A stretch of 64,000 nucleotides of DNA. It comes from Rariloculus sp965263005. Its GTDB lineage: Bacteria; Pseudomonadota; Gammaproteobacteria; Steroidobacterales; Rariloculaceae. The notes beneath the pieces are model-generated. The model ran no database searches and was not told where the DNA came from. It was given only the letters and a program-made list of their open reading frames with translations. Below, in pieces: positions 52,321 to 60,983 of this stretch. The stretch covers positions 1,736,001 to 1,800,000 of the forward strand of contig NZ_OZ253579.1 in assembly GCF_965263005.1 (NCBI RefSeq), in the 5' to 3' direction. The position numbers and the translations under genes were made by a program. The first letter of the stretch is position 1; each line of letters opens with the position of its first letter.

Positions 52321-53385
52321 ATGAGTCAAGCAAGAAATATTATCGAACAGCTAATCAATGCCGCAGGCGGCGCGAACGGTTCGGGCCGGCGCGGTAGCGG
52401 CGGCGTGCGTCGCCCGAGCGGTTCGCAAGGCACCGCGATCGCGATCATCATTGGCATTGCGGTTGTGGCCTGGGCCGCGTTCAGCTCGTTTTATACGGTG
52501 CAGCCGGAGGAGCGGGCCGTCGTCAAGCGCTTCGGCAGCGTGATCGGCATCACCGATCCGGGACTGCACTTCAAGCTGCCCTTCGGCGTCGATCAGGTGC
52601 AGGTCGTGGCCACCGAGCGCGTACTCAAGCAGGAATTCGGTTTCCGCACCGAGGATGCCACGCAGTTTCAGCGCACGCGCTTCTCGGCCGACGATTTTCC
52701 GGGCGAATCGTTGATGCTGACGGGCGATCTCAACATCATCCAGGTGGAATGGGTGGTGCAGTACCGGATCGGCGACCCGATTCGTTTCCTGTACGGAATG
52801 CGGGACCCGACCGGCACGTTGCGCGATTTGTCGGAGTCGGCGATGCGGCGCATTGTCGGCAATCGCATCGGCAGCGACGTCCTGACCGTCGGCCGCGTCG
52901 ATATCGCCAATACGGCGCGCGACGAGATTCAGGCCGCGATGGAACAGTACGAAAACGGGATCAGGATCATTACCGTGGAGCTTCAGGACGTCGTGCCGCC
53001 GCCGCTCGTTCAGCCGGCCTTCAACGAGGTTAACGAAGCGCGCCAGGAGCTCGAGCGCATGATCAACGAGGCGACGATGCAGGCCAATCAAGCGATCCCG
53101 CGAGCACGCGGCACGGCCAACAGGATCATCTCCGAGGCCGAGGGTTACGCGACCGAGCGCGTCAACCGCGCCTTGGGCGAAACGGCGCGCTTCACGGCCG
53201 TGTTGTTCGAATATCGCAACGTGCCTGATGTCACGCGCTCGCGCCTGTATCTGGAAACGCTGAACGAGGCGCTGCCGAGGATTGGCCGCGTGCTTGTGGT
53301 GCAGGATGACCAGATTTCGCCGCTGCCGTTGCTCAATCTCCCCGACCCGCAGCCCCGAGCACAAAACCTGGAGGCAGGCCGATGA
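52321..53385 (+). CDS. hflK: FtsH protease modulator HflK
   Basis: 354 aa SPFH/prohibitin protein that with HflC forms the cage around FtsH in the inner membrane. A Gly-rich N-terminus (AAGGANGSGRRGSGGVRRPS), one transmembrane helix (AIAIIIGIAVVAWAAFSSFY), then VQPEERAVVKRFGSVIGITD and the PHB domain (NIIQVEWVVQYRIGDPIRFL, RIITVELQDVVPPPLVQPAF) and a coiled coil (NEARQELERMINEATMQANQ). ATG start. The stop overlaps hflC (ATGA). hfq and hflX, the common upstream genes, are absent. Confidence 0.96.
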   Translation: MSQARNIIEQLINAAGGANGSGRRGSGGVRRPSGSQGTAIAIIIGIAVVAWAAFSSFYTVQPEERAVVKRFGSVIGITDPGLHFKLPFGVDQVQVVATERVLKQEFGFRTEDATQFQRTRFSADDFPGESLMLTGDLNIIQVEWVVQYRIGDPIRFLYGMRDPTGTLRDLSESAMRRIVGNRIGSDVLTVGRVDIANTARDEIQAAMEQYENGIRIITVELQDVVPPPLVQPAFNEVNEARQELERMINEATMQANQAIPRARGTANRIISEAEGYATERVNRALGETARFTAVLFEYRNVPDVTRSRLYLETLNEALPRIGRVLVVQDDQISPLPLLNLPDPQPRAQNLEAGR

Positions 53386-54326
53386 GCAAGCTGACCGTAC
53401 CCGTAGTTGCGTTCGTCGTCGTGGCTTTCGTCGCGTTCAACGCCGCGTTCGTGATCGATCAGGCCGAACAGGGCATTCTCGTTCAGTTCGGCGAGCCGAT
53501 CGGCGATGTAATCACGGAGCCCGGGCTGCACTGGCGCGTGCCGTTCATTCAGGAGGTCCGCCGCTTCGACCGGCGGCTGCTCGCTTGGGACGGCGCCGTC
53601 AGCCAGATTCCGACGCTCGGGCGCGAGTTCATCTTCGTCGATACGACGGCGCGTTGGCGGATCGCCGACCCGCTGCAATTCCTGCGCTCGGTTCGTGACG
53701 AGGTCGGCGCCCGCACAAGGCTCGACGACATCCTCGATTCGGTCGCGAGAGACATCGTGTCCGGCACCGATCTCGAGGAGATCGTCCGCTCGGCCGACTG
53801 GCAGGTCGACGTTGAGGGGCTTGACGAGGAGGAGCTCAGCGCGCTCGGCGCAGCGAATCTCGATCGACCGACGAAAGGGCGCCAGCAACTCGAGCAGGAG
53901 ATGCTCGCATCGGCGTCGCGGCTCATGCCCCAACTCGGCATCGAGCTCGTCGACGTCAGGATCAAACGGATCAACTATATCGATTCCGTCCGCGAGCAGG
54001 TCGAGAGCCGGATGATCTCCGAGCGGCAGAGCATCGCGGCTCGCTTCCGTTCGGAGGGCCAGGGCAGAAGCCAGGAAATTCTGGGCGACATGGAGCGGGA
54101 GCTTCGCACTATCACGTCGGAGGCCGAGCGCACGGCTCAGGAGATCATCGGCGAGGCCGATGCCGAGGCCACGCGAATCTACGGTGTGGCCTACGGCGAG
54201 GATCCCGAGTTCTACAACTTCTCAAGGACGCTCGAGAGCTATGGCGCGCTCGGCGAGAATACGACGTTGATGATCAGGGCGGAGTCCGATTTCTTCCGTT
54301 ACCTGGAGTCTACGACGCGGCCCTGA
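53382..54326 (+). CDS. hflC: FtsH protease modulator HflC
   Basis: 314 aa partner of HflK. N-terminal membrane anchor VPVVAFVVVAFVAFNAAFVI, then DQAEQGILVQFGEPIGDVIT, PGLHWRVPFIQEVRRFDRRL and TTARWRIADPLQFLRSV. The C-terminal coiled coil RSEGQGRSQEILGDMERELR precedes YGVAYGEDPEFYNFSRTLES, typical of HflC. It is translationally coupled to hflK and abuts the convergent PepSY gene with no spacer. Confidence 0.96.
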   Translation: MSKLTVPVVAFVVVAFVAFNAAFVIDQAEQGILVQFGEPIGDVITEPGLHWRVPFIQEVRRFDRRLLAWDGAVSQIPTLGREFIFVDTTARWRIADPLQFLRSVRDEVGARTRLDDILDSVARDIVSGTDLEEIVRSADWQVDVEGLDEEELSALGAANLDRPTKGRQQLEQEMLASASRLMPQLGIELVDVRIKRINYIDSVREQVESRMISERQSIAARFRSEGQGRSQEILGDMERELRTITSEAERTAQEIIGEADAEATRIYGVAYGEDPEFYNFSRTLESYGALGENTTLMIRAESDFFRYLESTTRP

Positions 54327-55544
54327 TCAGCCGGGCGCCGTCGGCCGGGTCCCGTCGGCCATGCCGGCACTGAACGCCGGCCGCGGCCGGCGTTGCTTGA
54401 GCAGTGGCGCGACGAGCCGCCGGTACGCGAGCGTCAGGCCCGTCCAGACCATGATCAGGCTCGTCACAGACACGAGGCCTGCGATGGTCTGGCCGGTGAT
54501 GCCGAGCGCCTCGCCCGTGTGCAAAAAGCGAATCCAGGAGCGCGCCTGCCTGCCTGTCGATTGGCTGTCGAAAGGCTGCCACTGCTCCACGTGTCCCGTG
54601 TAACGGTCGAGCGTCACGCGATGCCGTTTCTGCGGCTGGCCACCGTTGCCCTGATCGATCGTGAGCCGCGCCGTCGCTGAATCGGCGCGCGGCAGCTCGA
54701 GCGTAATCGTCTGCCAGCCGTCGAGCTGCATCGATGCTCGCTCGAACAGCGCGTCGAACGGTAGCGGCGCGAGCCTTGTCTCATATGCGCCGTGCGGACC
54801 GGCGTGCGCGGCAGTCGGTTCAACTGCGCGTCCGCCCGTCGGCCCGCCGCTCCCTGGCGGATTCTCGCCGACGCTCAGGTAGACGAGATCGTTGGCCCAA
54901 CCGTACGAGAATACGACGGCCGTAGCGACGACGATGGCGAGCGGAATCGCCGACCAGATTCCGAAGACATGATGCCAATTTAAATCACGCGCCTTGGCGG
55001 TGACGGCCTTCCCGTTGAAGAGCAGGCGTGTCTTGAACGCAACCCATTTGAACGACGGGGGTAGCCAGAGGTAGAACCCGCTCAATATCAGGAACAGAAA
55101 CGCGAGATTGCTCGCGCCCGTGATCGCGCGCGGGATGGCGCGGTTCTCGCGGCTCGCGTTGAACCAGCGGTGCCAGCCCGTCATCGCGCCGAAGAAGCTG
55201 CGCAGCCGTTCGCCGCCTGGCTCGAAGACCTCGCCGCTGTAGCGGTCGATCCGCAGCGCGCTGGAGCGGCCCGCGCTGACTGTAGCCGGCGCGCGAGGAT
55301 CAATCGACAGGCTCACCGAGGTCGCCTCGAAGTCAGGATCCTGCCCGCGCGCCGCATCGAGCAGTTCGGCAACCGGCAGCGGCGCCGCGCCGGGTCGCGG
55401 CTCGGCAAACTGTGCGCGGTCGACCCACGCCAGCATCTGCCGCTCGTAGGTCAGCACGACGCCTGTAGCTGACATCATGATCACGATGACGCCTGTCAGC
55501 ACACCGCAGATGAGGTGAATCCAGAAAATTGTCTTGCGAAACAC
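54327..55544 (-). CDS. PepSY-associated transmembrane protein
   Basis: 405 aa inner-membrane protein. FRKTIFWIHLICGVLTGVIV is the conserved first helix of the PepSY_TM family. Then come GVVLTYERQMLAWVDRAQ, the PepSY-like periplasmic region (SVSLSIDPRAPATVSAGRSS, LRIDRYSGEV), GWHRWFNASRENRAIPRAIT, a helix with LSGFYLWLPPSF, and GRQARSWIRFLHTGEALGIT near the end. Members serve iron-siderophore reduction or periplasmic redox. I chose GTG 55544, which gives the typical start; the frame is open to TTG 55604. A Fur-box-like sequence lies just upstream, so iron control is likely. Confidence 0.85.
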   Translation of the reverse strand: MFRKTIFWIHLICGVLTGVIVIMMSATGVVLTYERQMLAWVDRAQFAEPRPGAAPLPVAELLDAARGQDPDFEATSVSLSIDPRAPATVSAGRSSALRIDRYSGEVFEPGGERLRSFFGAMTGWHRWFNASRENRAIPRAITGASNLAFLFLILSGFYLWLPPSFKWVAFKTRLLFNGKAVTAKARDLNWHHVFGIWSAIPLAIVVATAVVFSYGWANDLVYLSVGENPPGSGGPTGGRAVEPTAAHAGPHGAYETRLAPLPFDALFERASMQLDGWQTITLELPRADSATARLTIDQGNGGQPQKRHRVTLDRYTGHVEQWQPFDSQSTGRQARSWIRFLHTGEALGITGQTIAGLVSVTSLIMVWTGLTLAYRRLVAPLLKQRRPRPAFSAGMADGTRPTAPG

Positions 55545-55600
55545 GGTTCTTGGGCGATTTGGTGGAATTGGGAGCGGAGCGACCAGAAGTCGGCCCAATT

Positions 55601-55620
55601 GCAAATGGTTCTCATTTACA
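55601..55620. promoter_or_regulatory. Fur-box-like operator
   Basis: GCAAATGGTTCTCATTTACA is an imperfect palindrome (AAATG-NN-TTCTCATTT type), close to gammaproteobacterial Fur sites. It lies 57 bases upstream of the PepSY protein start. Confidence 0.5.
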
Positions 55621-55734
55621 AAAAATTCGGCCTGTCGGTCGGGAGGGCCGGATCGGAGGGCCGGCGTGCTTAGGACAGAAGCCGGTCAATCGCTATAATG
55701 CGGTCACGATCAAACGGACAGGTTGGGGCGCCCC

Positions 55735-56121
55735 GTGTACTTGAGACTCCTCCGAGCTCGCGCAAGGATCGGCGCGCTCACGTTGGCCGCGGCGAGCTGG
55801 CCCGCATACGCTCATCACGGCGGCGCCGTCGAGTGGCAACAGAGCGTGCACGGCCCGGTCACAGGCTTTGCGACTGATTTCGCGTTCCGCTTTCCGCACG
55901 TCACTGTCTTCATCGATGTCAGCACTGACGGCGCCACCGAGAACTGGGCCGTCACGACGCGTTGGACGCCGACGATCCTGCGACAGCACGGTTGGACTCG
56001 CAACTCGATCAAACCCGGCGATACGGTAACCGCGACTTACGCGCCGCACGTGACGAATTCGACGGTTGTGCAGATGCGCACGATCGAGGTGAACGGTGAC
56101 GAGCTACCGCTGCAGTTCTGA
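55735..56121 (+). CDS. Secreted DUF6152-family protein (stand-alone)
   Basis: 128 aa from a GTG start. The signal peptide ends ASWPAYA, with mature HHGGAVEWQQSVHGPVTG, then FAFRFPHVTVFIDVSTDG and WTRNSIKPGDTVTATYAPHV. Here the usual NPH is FPH, but the His is kept. Its stop lies 26 bases inside the next gene, which encodes the partner WDGDTLVV module; the two are therefore coupled. It is the second example of a split pair. Confidence 0.78.
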   Translation: MYLRLLRARARIGALTLAAASWPAYAHHGGAVEWQQSVHGPVTGFATDFAFRFPHVTVFIDVSTDGATENWAVTTRWTPTILRQHGWTRNSIKPGDTVTATYAPHVTNSTVVQMRTIEVNGDELPLQF

Positions 56122-56956
56122 CGGGTCCGCTCGACGGCGCGTGCGGACGTGCTTGTCTCGCGTTTGTATCGTGAGCTTCGTCGCTGTGTTGTTCGTATTC
56201 GCCATTCCCCTTTCGTCGCCGGGCCAGCAGTCTCGAGACGCCTTCGACCCGCGCGATCTCGCCGGACACTGGGATCGCAGCACGCCGATCGAGTCTTTCG
56301 CCCCTACGCCTGGTGCAACGCGCGAGGCAAACGCCGCCGAAACCGCGCAAGCACCGTTCACGGTGCAGGGCAGGGCGCTGTTTGAGGCCAACATGCCGGG
56401 CTACGGACCGCGGCGCCAGATGCGACGGAACGACCCGCTCGGACGCTGCGAACCGATGGGCCTGCCGCGCCTGCTCAATGTCGAGATCGTCGCCCCGCAC
56501 TCAACGTTCGAGATCGTGCAAACACCGGGGAGAATTCTGCAGTTCTTCGAGTACCGTCACGACTGGCGCGAGATCTGGATGGACGGCCGCTCGCTTCCGG
56601 CGCTCGAGGACACCTATCCGAAGTGGAATGGCTACTCGGTCGGCCGCTGGGAGGGCGACACCCTCGTCGTCGAGTCGATCGGATTCGACGATCGAAGCTG
56701 GCTCGACAAGCTCGGCTATCCGCATTCGGAGGCGATGCGCCTCGAGGAGCGGTATCGGCGTATCGACGCCGATACGCTCGAGCTCACGATGACGAGCATC
56801 GATCCCGTCGTCTACAGCGAACCTTTCCGGAGCGACCGGAAACTGTTTCACTTGAATCGCGACAAGGCCGCTGGCTGGGACGAGCAGATTTACTGTATCC
56901 CTGCCGAAGAGATATCCTACCAGGACATCGTCGGAACAGGTAACACGATTGAGTGA
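56096..56956 (+). CDS. Secreted WDGDTLVV-motif protein
   Basis: 286 aa. A leader (VCIVSFVAVLFVFAIPLSSP) is followed by FDPRDLAGHWDRSTPIESFA, LGRCEPMGLPRLLNVEIVAP (first Cys), HDWREIWMDGRSLPALEDTY, SVGRWEGDTLVVESIGFDDR, RRIDADTLELTMTSIDPVVY and WDEQIYCIPAEE (second Cys). All family elements are present. GTG start preceded by GAGGTG inside the previous gene; GTG 56141 is an alternative. It overlaps the DUF6152 gene by 26 bases. Confidence 0.8.
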   Translation: MTSYRCSSDGSARRRVRTCLSRVCIVSFVAVLFVFAIPLSSPGQQSRDAFDPRDLAGHWDRSTPIESFAPTPGATREANAAETAQAPFTVQGRALFEANMPGYGPRRQMRRNDPLGRCEPMGLPRLLNVEIVAPHSTFEIVQTPGRILQFFEYRHDWREIWMDGRSLPALEDTYPKWNGYSVGRWEGDTLVVESIGFDDRSWLDKLGYPHSEAMRLEERYRRIDADTLELTMTSIDPVVYSEPFRSDRKLFHLNRDKAAGWDEQIYCIPAEEISYQDIVGTGNTIE

Positions 56957-57063
56957 GACGACGGGTATGGAAGTTGGCCGCGCTACGCGATATGTTGCGG
57001 ACTTTGCAGAATCAACGATAACAACAGTCCGGCCTCGATAGCCGGCTTTGGGGGGAGGGAGAC

Positions 57064-58299
57064 ATGAATCAGACTGCGAACGGCAAATGGGATACGCGCT
57101 ATGAATGGAAAGTCGTCACGTTACTCGGTATTGGATTTGGATTGGTGGGCCTCGATCGGTGGATCATCGCGCCGCTCTTTCCATTCATCGCTCAGGATCT
57201 CGGCCTTGCTGAAGGCGACATAGGGAGGCTCGCAGGCGTCCTCGGGATACTGTGGGGCATATTTGCAATCTTCTCGGGCCGTTTGTCGGACAAGATTGGC
57301 CATCGCAAGATCCTGATTCCAGCGATCGTCATTTTCTCGCTGATGTCGGGCCTGTCCGGCATGGTCCAGGGACTCACGGCGCTGATCGTCATTCGCGCTT
57401 TCATGGGCGCGATGGAAGGCTCTTATTGCCCCACGAGCTTCACAGCCGTCGCGGCCGCTTCGAAACCGAAACGCAGGGGCTTCAATCAGGGCATACAGCA
57501 AAGCGGCTTTCCGCTGCTGGGCCTGGCGCTCGGCCCGATCATCGCGACACAACTGTTGGAGTACATGTCGTGGCGCGGCGTGTTCTGGGTGGTTGCAATT
57601 CCAGGATTTATCATAGGCGCGTTGTTGTTTTTCGTTTTGCGCGAGCCGAAAGATACGCAGGCCGGAGAGATCATCGGCGCGACGCAGGCTGGCGGTAGCT
57701 GGTTCGAGGTCCTCAAGGCGCCGAATATCGTTGTCTGCATGCTCGCGCTGCTCTGCGCAATGGCCTGCATCTTCGTGCTCAGCGCGATGGTGCCTGTCTA
57801 TCTTGTCAACGTGCAGCAATTGACGCCGGTACAAATGGGAATCGTTACTTCGGCGCTGGGATTTGGCGGATTTTTCGGTCAGTTCGGGTGGCCGGGTCTG
57901 TCCGACAAGTTCGGCCGCAAGCCGCTCGCTATCCTGGGCTTCATCGGCGCGACCATCACGGCGTGGTGGTTCTTCACCACGGGTGCGGTGATGCTGCCGC
58001 TGTTCGTTTCCTTGTTTATCTGCTCATTCTTCTGCCTGGGCAACATCGCGCTGATCACGGGACCCATCGCGACGGAGTCCGCCCCGATCGGATTGATCTC
58101 GTCCGCCATCGGTATCGTCGTTGGCGCCGGGGAGATCTTCGGTGGCGGCGTTGCACCGTATCTCGCCGGCACCGTTGCAGATGCGTATGGATTGCCCAGC
58201 GTGTCCTATGTTGCGATTACGGGCGTCGCGCTCGGAATCGTGGTTTGCTTCTTCCTCAAGGAGACCGCGCCCAGTAAGGTCGCGGCCCAGGTAGCTTAG
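57064..58299 (+). CDS. MFS transporter
   Basis: 411 aa, about 12 transmembrane segments. LVGLDRWIIAPLFPFIAQDL is helix 1, and GRLSDKIGHRKILIPAIVIF is the cytoplasmic loop 2-3 signature, repeated in the second half as GLSDKFGRKPLAILGF. The charged RW in helix 1 and the overall layout resemble the anion:cation symporter branch that imports aromatic or sugar acids; this subgroup is a guess. It lies between two secreted-protein genes and may import the product released outside. GGGGGGAGGGAGACATG gives a strong ribosome site. Confidence 0.85.
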   Translation: MNQTANGKWDTRYEWKVVTLLGIGFGLVGLDRWIIAPLFPFIAQDLGLAEGDIGRLAGVLGILWGIFAIFSGRLSDKIGHRKILIPAIVIFSLMSGLSGMVQGLTALIVIRAFMGAMEGSYCPTSFTAVAAASKPKRRGFNQGIQQSGFPLLGLALGPIIATQLLEYMSWRGVFWVVAIPGFIIGALLFFVLREPKDTQAGEIIGATQAGGSWFEVLKAPNIVVCMLALLCAMACIFVLSAMVPVYLVNVQQLTPVQMGIVTSALGFGGFFGQFGWPGLSDKFGRKPLAILGFIGATITAWWFFTTGAVMLPLFVSLFICSFFCLGNIALITGPIATESAPIGLISSAIGIVVGAGEIFGGGVAPYLAGTVADAYGLPSVSYVAITGVALGIVVCFFLKETAPSKVAAQVA

Positions 58300-58344
58300 C
58301 GGTAAAGGGTCCGATCGGACCAACACTGACGGAGTGGTGCAGAT

Positions 58345-59457
58345 ATGAACTTAAAGAGATGGAATCGTTTGATTGTCGCGTCGTGGGTGAGTCTCGCCGT
58401 AGCCTTGAGTCTGGCGGCGCAACCCGCATCCGCGCAGTCGCAGCGAGGGCGCACGACAGCGGAGTGCGTTTCGCTTGCCGAGCAGTATCCCGATCTCGGC
58501 ACGACGCAGAGCGTGTCGGCGAACCGGGAGTTCACGACGGTCTGGGGCTCGTTTGAACTACCGGGCGGGCCTTGCGGCTATGCATCGGCCGAGGAGCATT
58601 ACAGCGTGCTGCTCGAGGGCGCGAAGAGCCGCGGCGGCCCGACGGAGCACACGATCGCGAGCCTGCCCGACTGGAGCGGGCACTGGGGCACTGAGAACGG
58701 AACGGGCGAGCTTGCGATCGTCGGCCGGCACTCGACGCCCGAAGGCATGGCGGTGCGGCTTACGCCCGACGCACGCGAGGTCTTTATGCACGACTACCGC
58801 ATGTGGCGCGAGGACCACGCCATCGACCCGATCTCGTTTTGCCTGCCGCCGAACTTTCCGCGCTGGTTCACGGAGTACGGCTTCAGGGAGCAGTTTCTGG
58901 CGCCCGACAAGACCGTGCTCGGCAGCGAGATGGTTAACCAGTTCAGGCGCGTATTCACCGACGGGCGGCCGCATCCGTCCGACGAATGGCTCACGAACGA
59001 ATGGCTCGGCTACTCGATCGGCTTCTGGGATGAGGACGTGCTGACGATCTGGACCAAGGGCATCAAGGAAGGCGTTCTGCAGCGCAACATGCCTCGCCAG
59101 ACGAACCAGATGGAAGTCATCGAGCGCTGGCGCAGGGTCGATCCCGTCGCGGCCGGTGTCGATATCACGCCGGACACGTTGGGCTCAGGGTACATTCCCA
59201 ACGAACGCCTGGAAATCGAGGTCACGATGTACGACCCGACCTTCGTCGAGCCGTGGCATACCGTCGTTGCGTATTACAAGGAAGACGACCGCACTGCGGA
59301 GGCGAAGGAGCGGATCTGGCCGCACCAATGGGACTGCGTCGAGGGTTCGCAGTGGTTCATCACCGATGAAGGCATCGTCAGTCAGTACGCACCGGGCGAG
59401 AAGCCTGACGTTACGAACCCCGATTTCTGGTTCGACGAGGAATACGTGCATCAGTAG
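58345..59457 (+). CDS. Secreted WDGDTLVV-family protein, divergent
   Basis: 370 aa. The signal peptide ends AAQPASAQ. It keeps the family plan but with changed residues: LPDWSGHWGTENGTGELAIV, ISFCLPPNFPRWFTEYGFRE (first Cys), RRVFTDGRPHPSDEWLTNEW, SIGFWDEDVLTIWTKGIKEG (motif with E and L replacing GDTL-V), QMEVIERWRRVDPVAAGVDI and WPHQWDCVEGSQW (second Cys). An extra N-terminal 100 residues, with two further Cys, distinguish it. It is 45 bases downstream of the MFS gene, so likely co-transcribed. Confidence 0.75.
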   Translation: MNLKRWNRLIVASWVSLAVALSLAAQPASAQSQRGRTTAECVSLAEQYPDLGTTQSVSANREFTTVWGSFELPGGPCGYASAEEHYSVLLEGAKSRGGPTEHTIASLPDWSGHWGTENGTGELAIVGRHSTPEGMAVRLTPDAREVFMHDYRMWREDHAIDPISFCLPPNFPRWFTEYGFREQFLAPDKTVLGSEMVNQFRRVFTDGRPHPSDEWLTNEWLGYSIGFWDEDVLTIWTKGIKEGVLQRNMPRQTNQMEVIERWRRVDPVAAGVDITPDTLGSGYIPNERLEIEVTMYDPTFVEPWHTVVAYYKEDDRTAEAKERIWPHQWDCVEGSQWFITDEGIVSQYAPGEKPDVTNPDFWFDEEYVHQ

Positions 59458-59469
59458 GCGCCAATGACA

Positions 59470-59745
59470 AGGCCGCTCACGGGGGCCGTTCTGCTTGCCG
59501 GCTTCTTTTTCGGCGATGCTGAGCACCCCCTCGACGGTCTGGCGCACGTGTCTGCCGTTGGCGTTGCCGACATTGACAGCGATAGTGGCTTGCGGGCCGC
59601 GAATCATGGCGCTCCCGACGGTGGCGAAGATCTGCGTCGATTGGCCAGACTCGTGCTGCGCCGACAACGAGTGACGGGCATGCGCCGGCGCCGCCAGAGC
59701 GAACGTTGCCCTTGTGCTCAATACAGATCGCTGCACAATCTTCAT
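59470..59745 (-). pseudogene. Decayed DUF6152-like gene on the opposite strand
   Basis: The minus strand starts MKIVQRSVLSTRATFALAAP with a leader-like segment. AHARHSLSAQHESGQSTQIF, then ATVGSAMIRGPQATIAVNVG and NANG, align by eye with the DUF6152 pattern HHSxAAxxDxxxxVTLxGTVxxxxWxNPHAxIxxxVxDxDG. Both metal-site candidates have changed (HH to RH, NPH to GPQ), and the C-terminal half does not match. It fills the 59.5-59.8 kb gap. Confidence 0.35.
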
Positions 59746-59832
59746 CGGCGATCGGCTGCTACTCGATTGGATTTATACACGGGGTCCGGCTAGCCTTGGA
59801 AGAAGAGAACGAGACCCGTTCGGGAGAACGAG

Positions 59833-60912
59833 ATGGCTCGAATTTTGACGCTGCTTGAAAGGCGCCGCGCCGCGAGGCGGGCATGCGCCGCGGGCACGCT
59901 CGCAGCGATGTTCGTCATGGTTTCGAGCGCAGTCCTGGCGCATCATTCCGCACGCGTGACCTACGACATGGACCAGGTCATCGAGGTCGAGGGCCGGATC
60001 ACGAGCGTCTTGTGGCGTAACCCGCACGCGCGCTTCACGCTCAGGGCTGTCGATCCGCAAGGCGGGGAGGCCGAATGGAATGTAGAGACGATCCCCGTCA
60101 CGCGCCTGACCCGCGTGGGCGCCACTGCCGAATTGTTCGGTGTCGGCAACACCGTCACGGTCGCCGGTTTCCCCGCGAGACGGCCGGGCAACGACCTGTA
60201 CGCGATCAACATGCTGCTTGCCGACGGCCGCGAATTGCTGCTCGATACGCCCGTGGCACGCTGGACCGACGACACGATCGGAACGGGAGAGGACGCCACG
60301 CCCGGTGCGGCAGCCGCCGATGCTTCGCTCGGTATCTTTCGAGTCTGGAGCACGGACGGATCGTTTCTGCAGACCGAGACGCGGTTCATTTCCGAGGGCG
60401 GTGTCTCGAGATATCCGCTCACGGACGCGGCCCGGGCCGCGCAAGCCGAGTGGGATCCGCTGGCTCCCGACAACATATTCCGTGGCTGCACGCCGAAGGG
60501 CATGCCGCAGATCATGCAGCAGCCCAATCCCATCGAGTTCGTCGATCGAGGCGATGAGATTCTGCTTCGCATGGAGGAGTTCGACACCCTTCGAGTAATC
60601 TCGATGACCGAGGAGGCCGCGGAACCGGACAGGCTGCCGACGCTGCTCGGTCATTCGGTTGGCCGCTGGGAGGGTGACACGCTCGTCGTGGCCACGAGCG
60701 GCATCGAGTGGCCGCATTTCGATCAGAACGGACTCAGACAGAGTGAAGCGATCGAAACCGTGGGGCGTTTCAGCCTGAACGACGAGGGAAGCCGATTGGA
60801 CTATGAGCTGACCGTGACCGATCCGTGGCTCTTTACCGAGCCCGTCGTGCTCGGTAAATCGTGGCGATGGGTGCCGGGAGACCGGGTACTGCCTTTCGAG
60901 TGCACGGAATAG
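59833..60912 (+). CDS. Secreted DUF6152 + WDGDTLVV fusion protein
   Basis: 359 aa. The leader ends VSSAVLA, with mature HHSARVTYDMDQVIEVEG, VLWRNPHARFTLRAVDPQGG and LFGVGNTVTVAGFPARRPGN for the DUF6152 half. The second half has FRVWSTDGSFLQTETRFI, RGCTPKGMPQIMQQPNPIEF (first Cys), SVGRWEGDTLVVATSGIEWP, YELTVTDPWLFTEPVVLG and VLPFECTE as the C-terminus (second Cys). It starts a tight run with the next three genes (gaps 71, 42 and 18 bases). Confidence 0.8.
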   Translation: MARILTLLERRRAARRACAAGTLAAMFVMVSSAVLAHHSARVTYDMDQVIEVEGRITSVLWRNPHARFTLRAVDPQGGEAEWNVETIPVTRLTRVGATAELFGVGNTVTVAGFPARRPGNDLYAINMLLADGRELLLDTPVARWTDDTIGTGEDATPGAAAADASLGIFRVWSTDGSFLQTETRFISEGGVSRYPLTDAARAAQAEWDPLAPDNIFRGCTPKGMPQIMQQPNPIEFVDRGDEILLRMEEFDTLRVISMTEEAAEPDRLPTLLGHSVGRWEGDTLVVATSGIEWPHFDQNGLRQSEAIETVGRFSLNDEGSRLDYELTVTDPWLFTEPVVLGKSWRWVPGDRVLPFECTE

Positions 60913-60983
60913 CGCACGTTCGGTGCTAACGCTCGGGGTGAGGCGTTGCAGTATCCGAACCGGGTTGGGATTTGGAGGTGAAT

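Noticed and set aside
55612..55614. ATG within the Fur-like box as start of the PepSY gene
   Set aside because: It is in a different frame and leads to a stop within about 40 codons.
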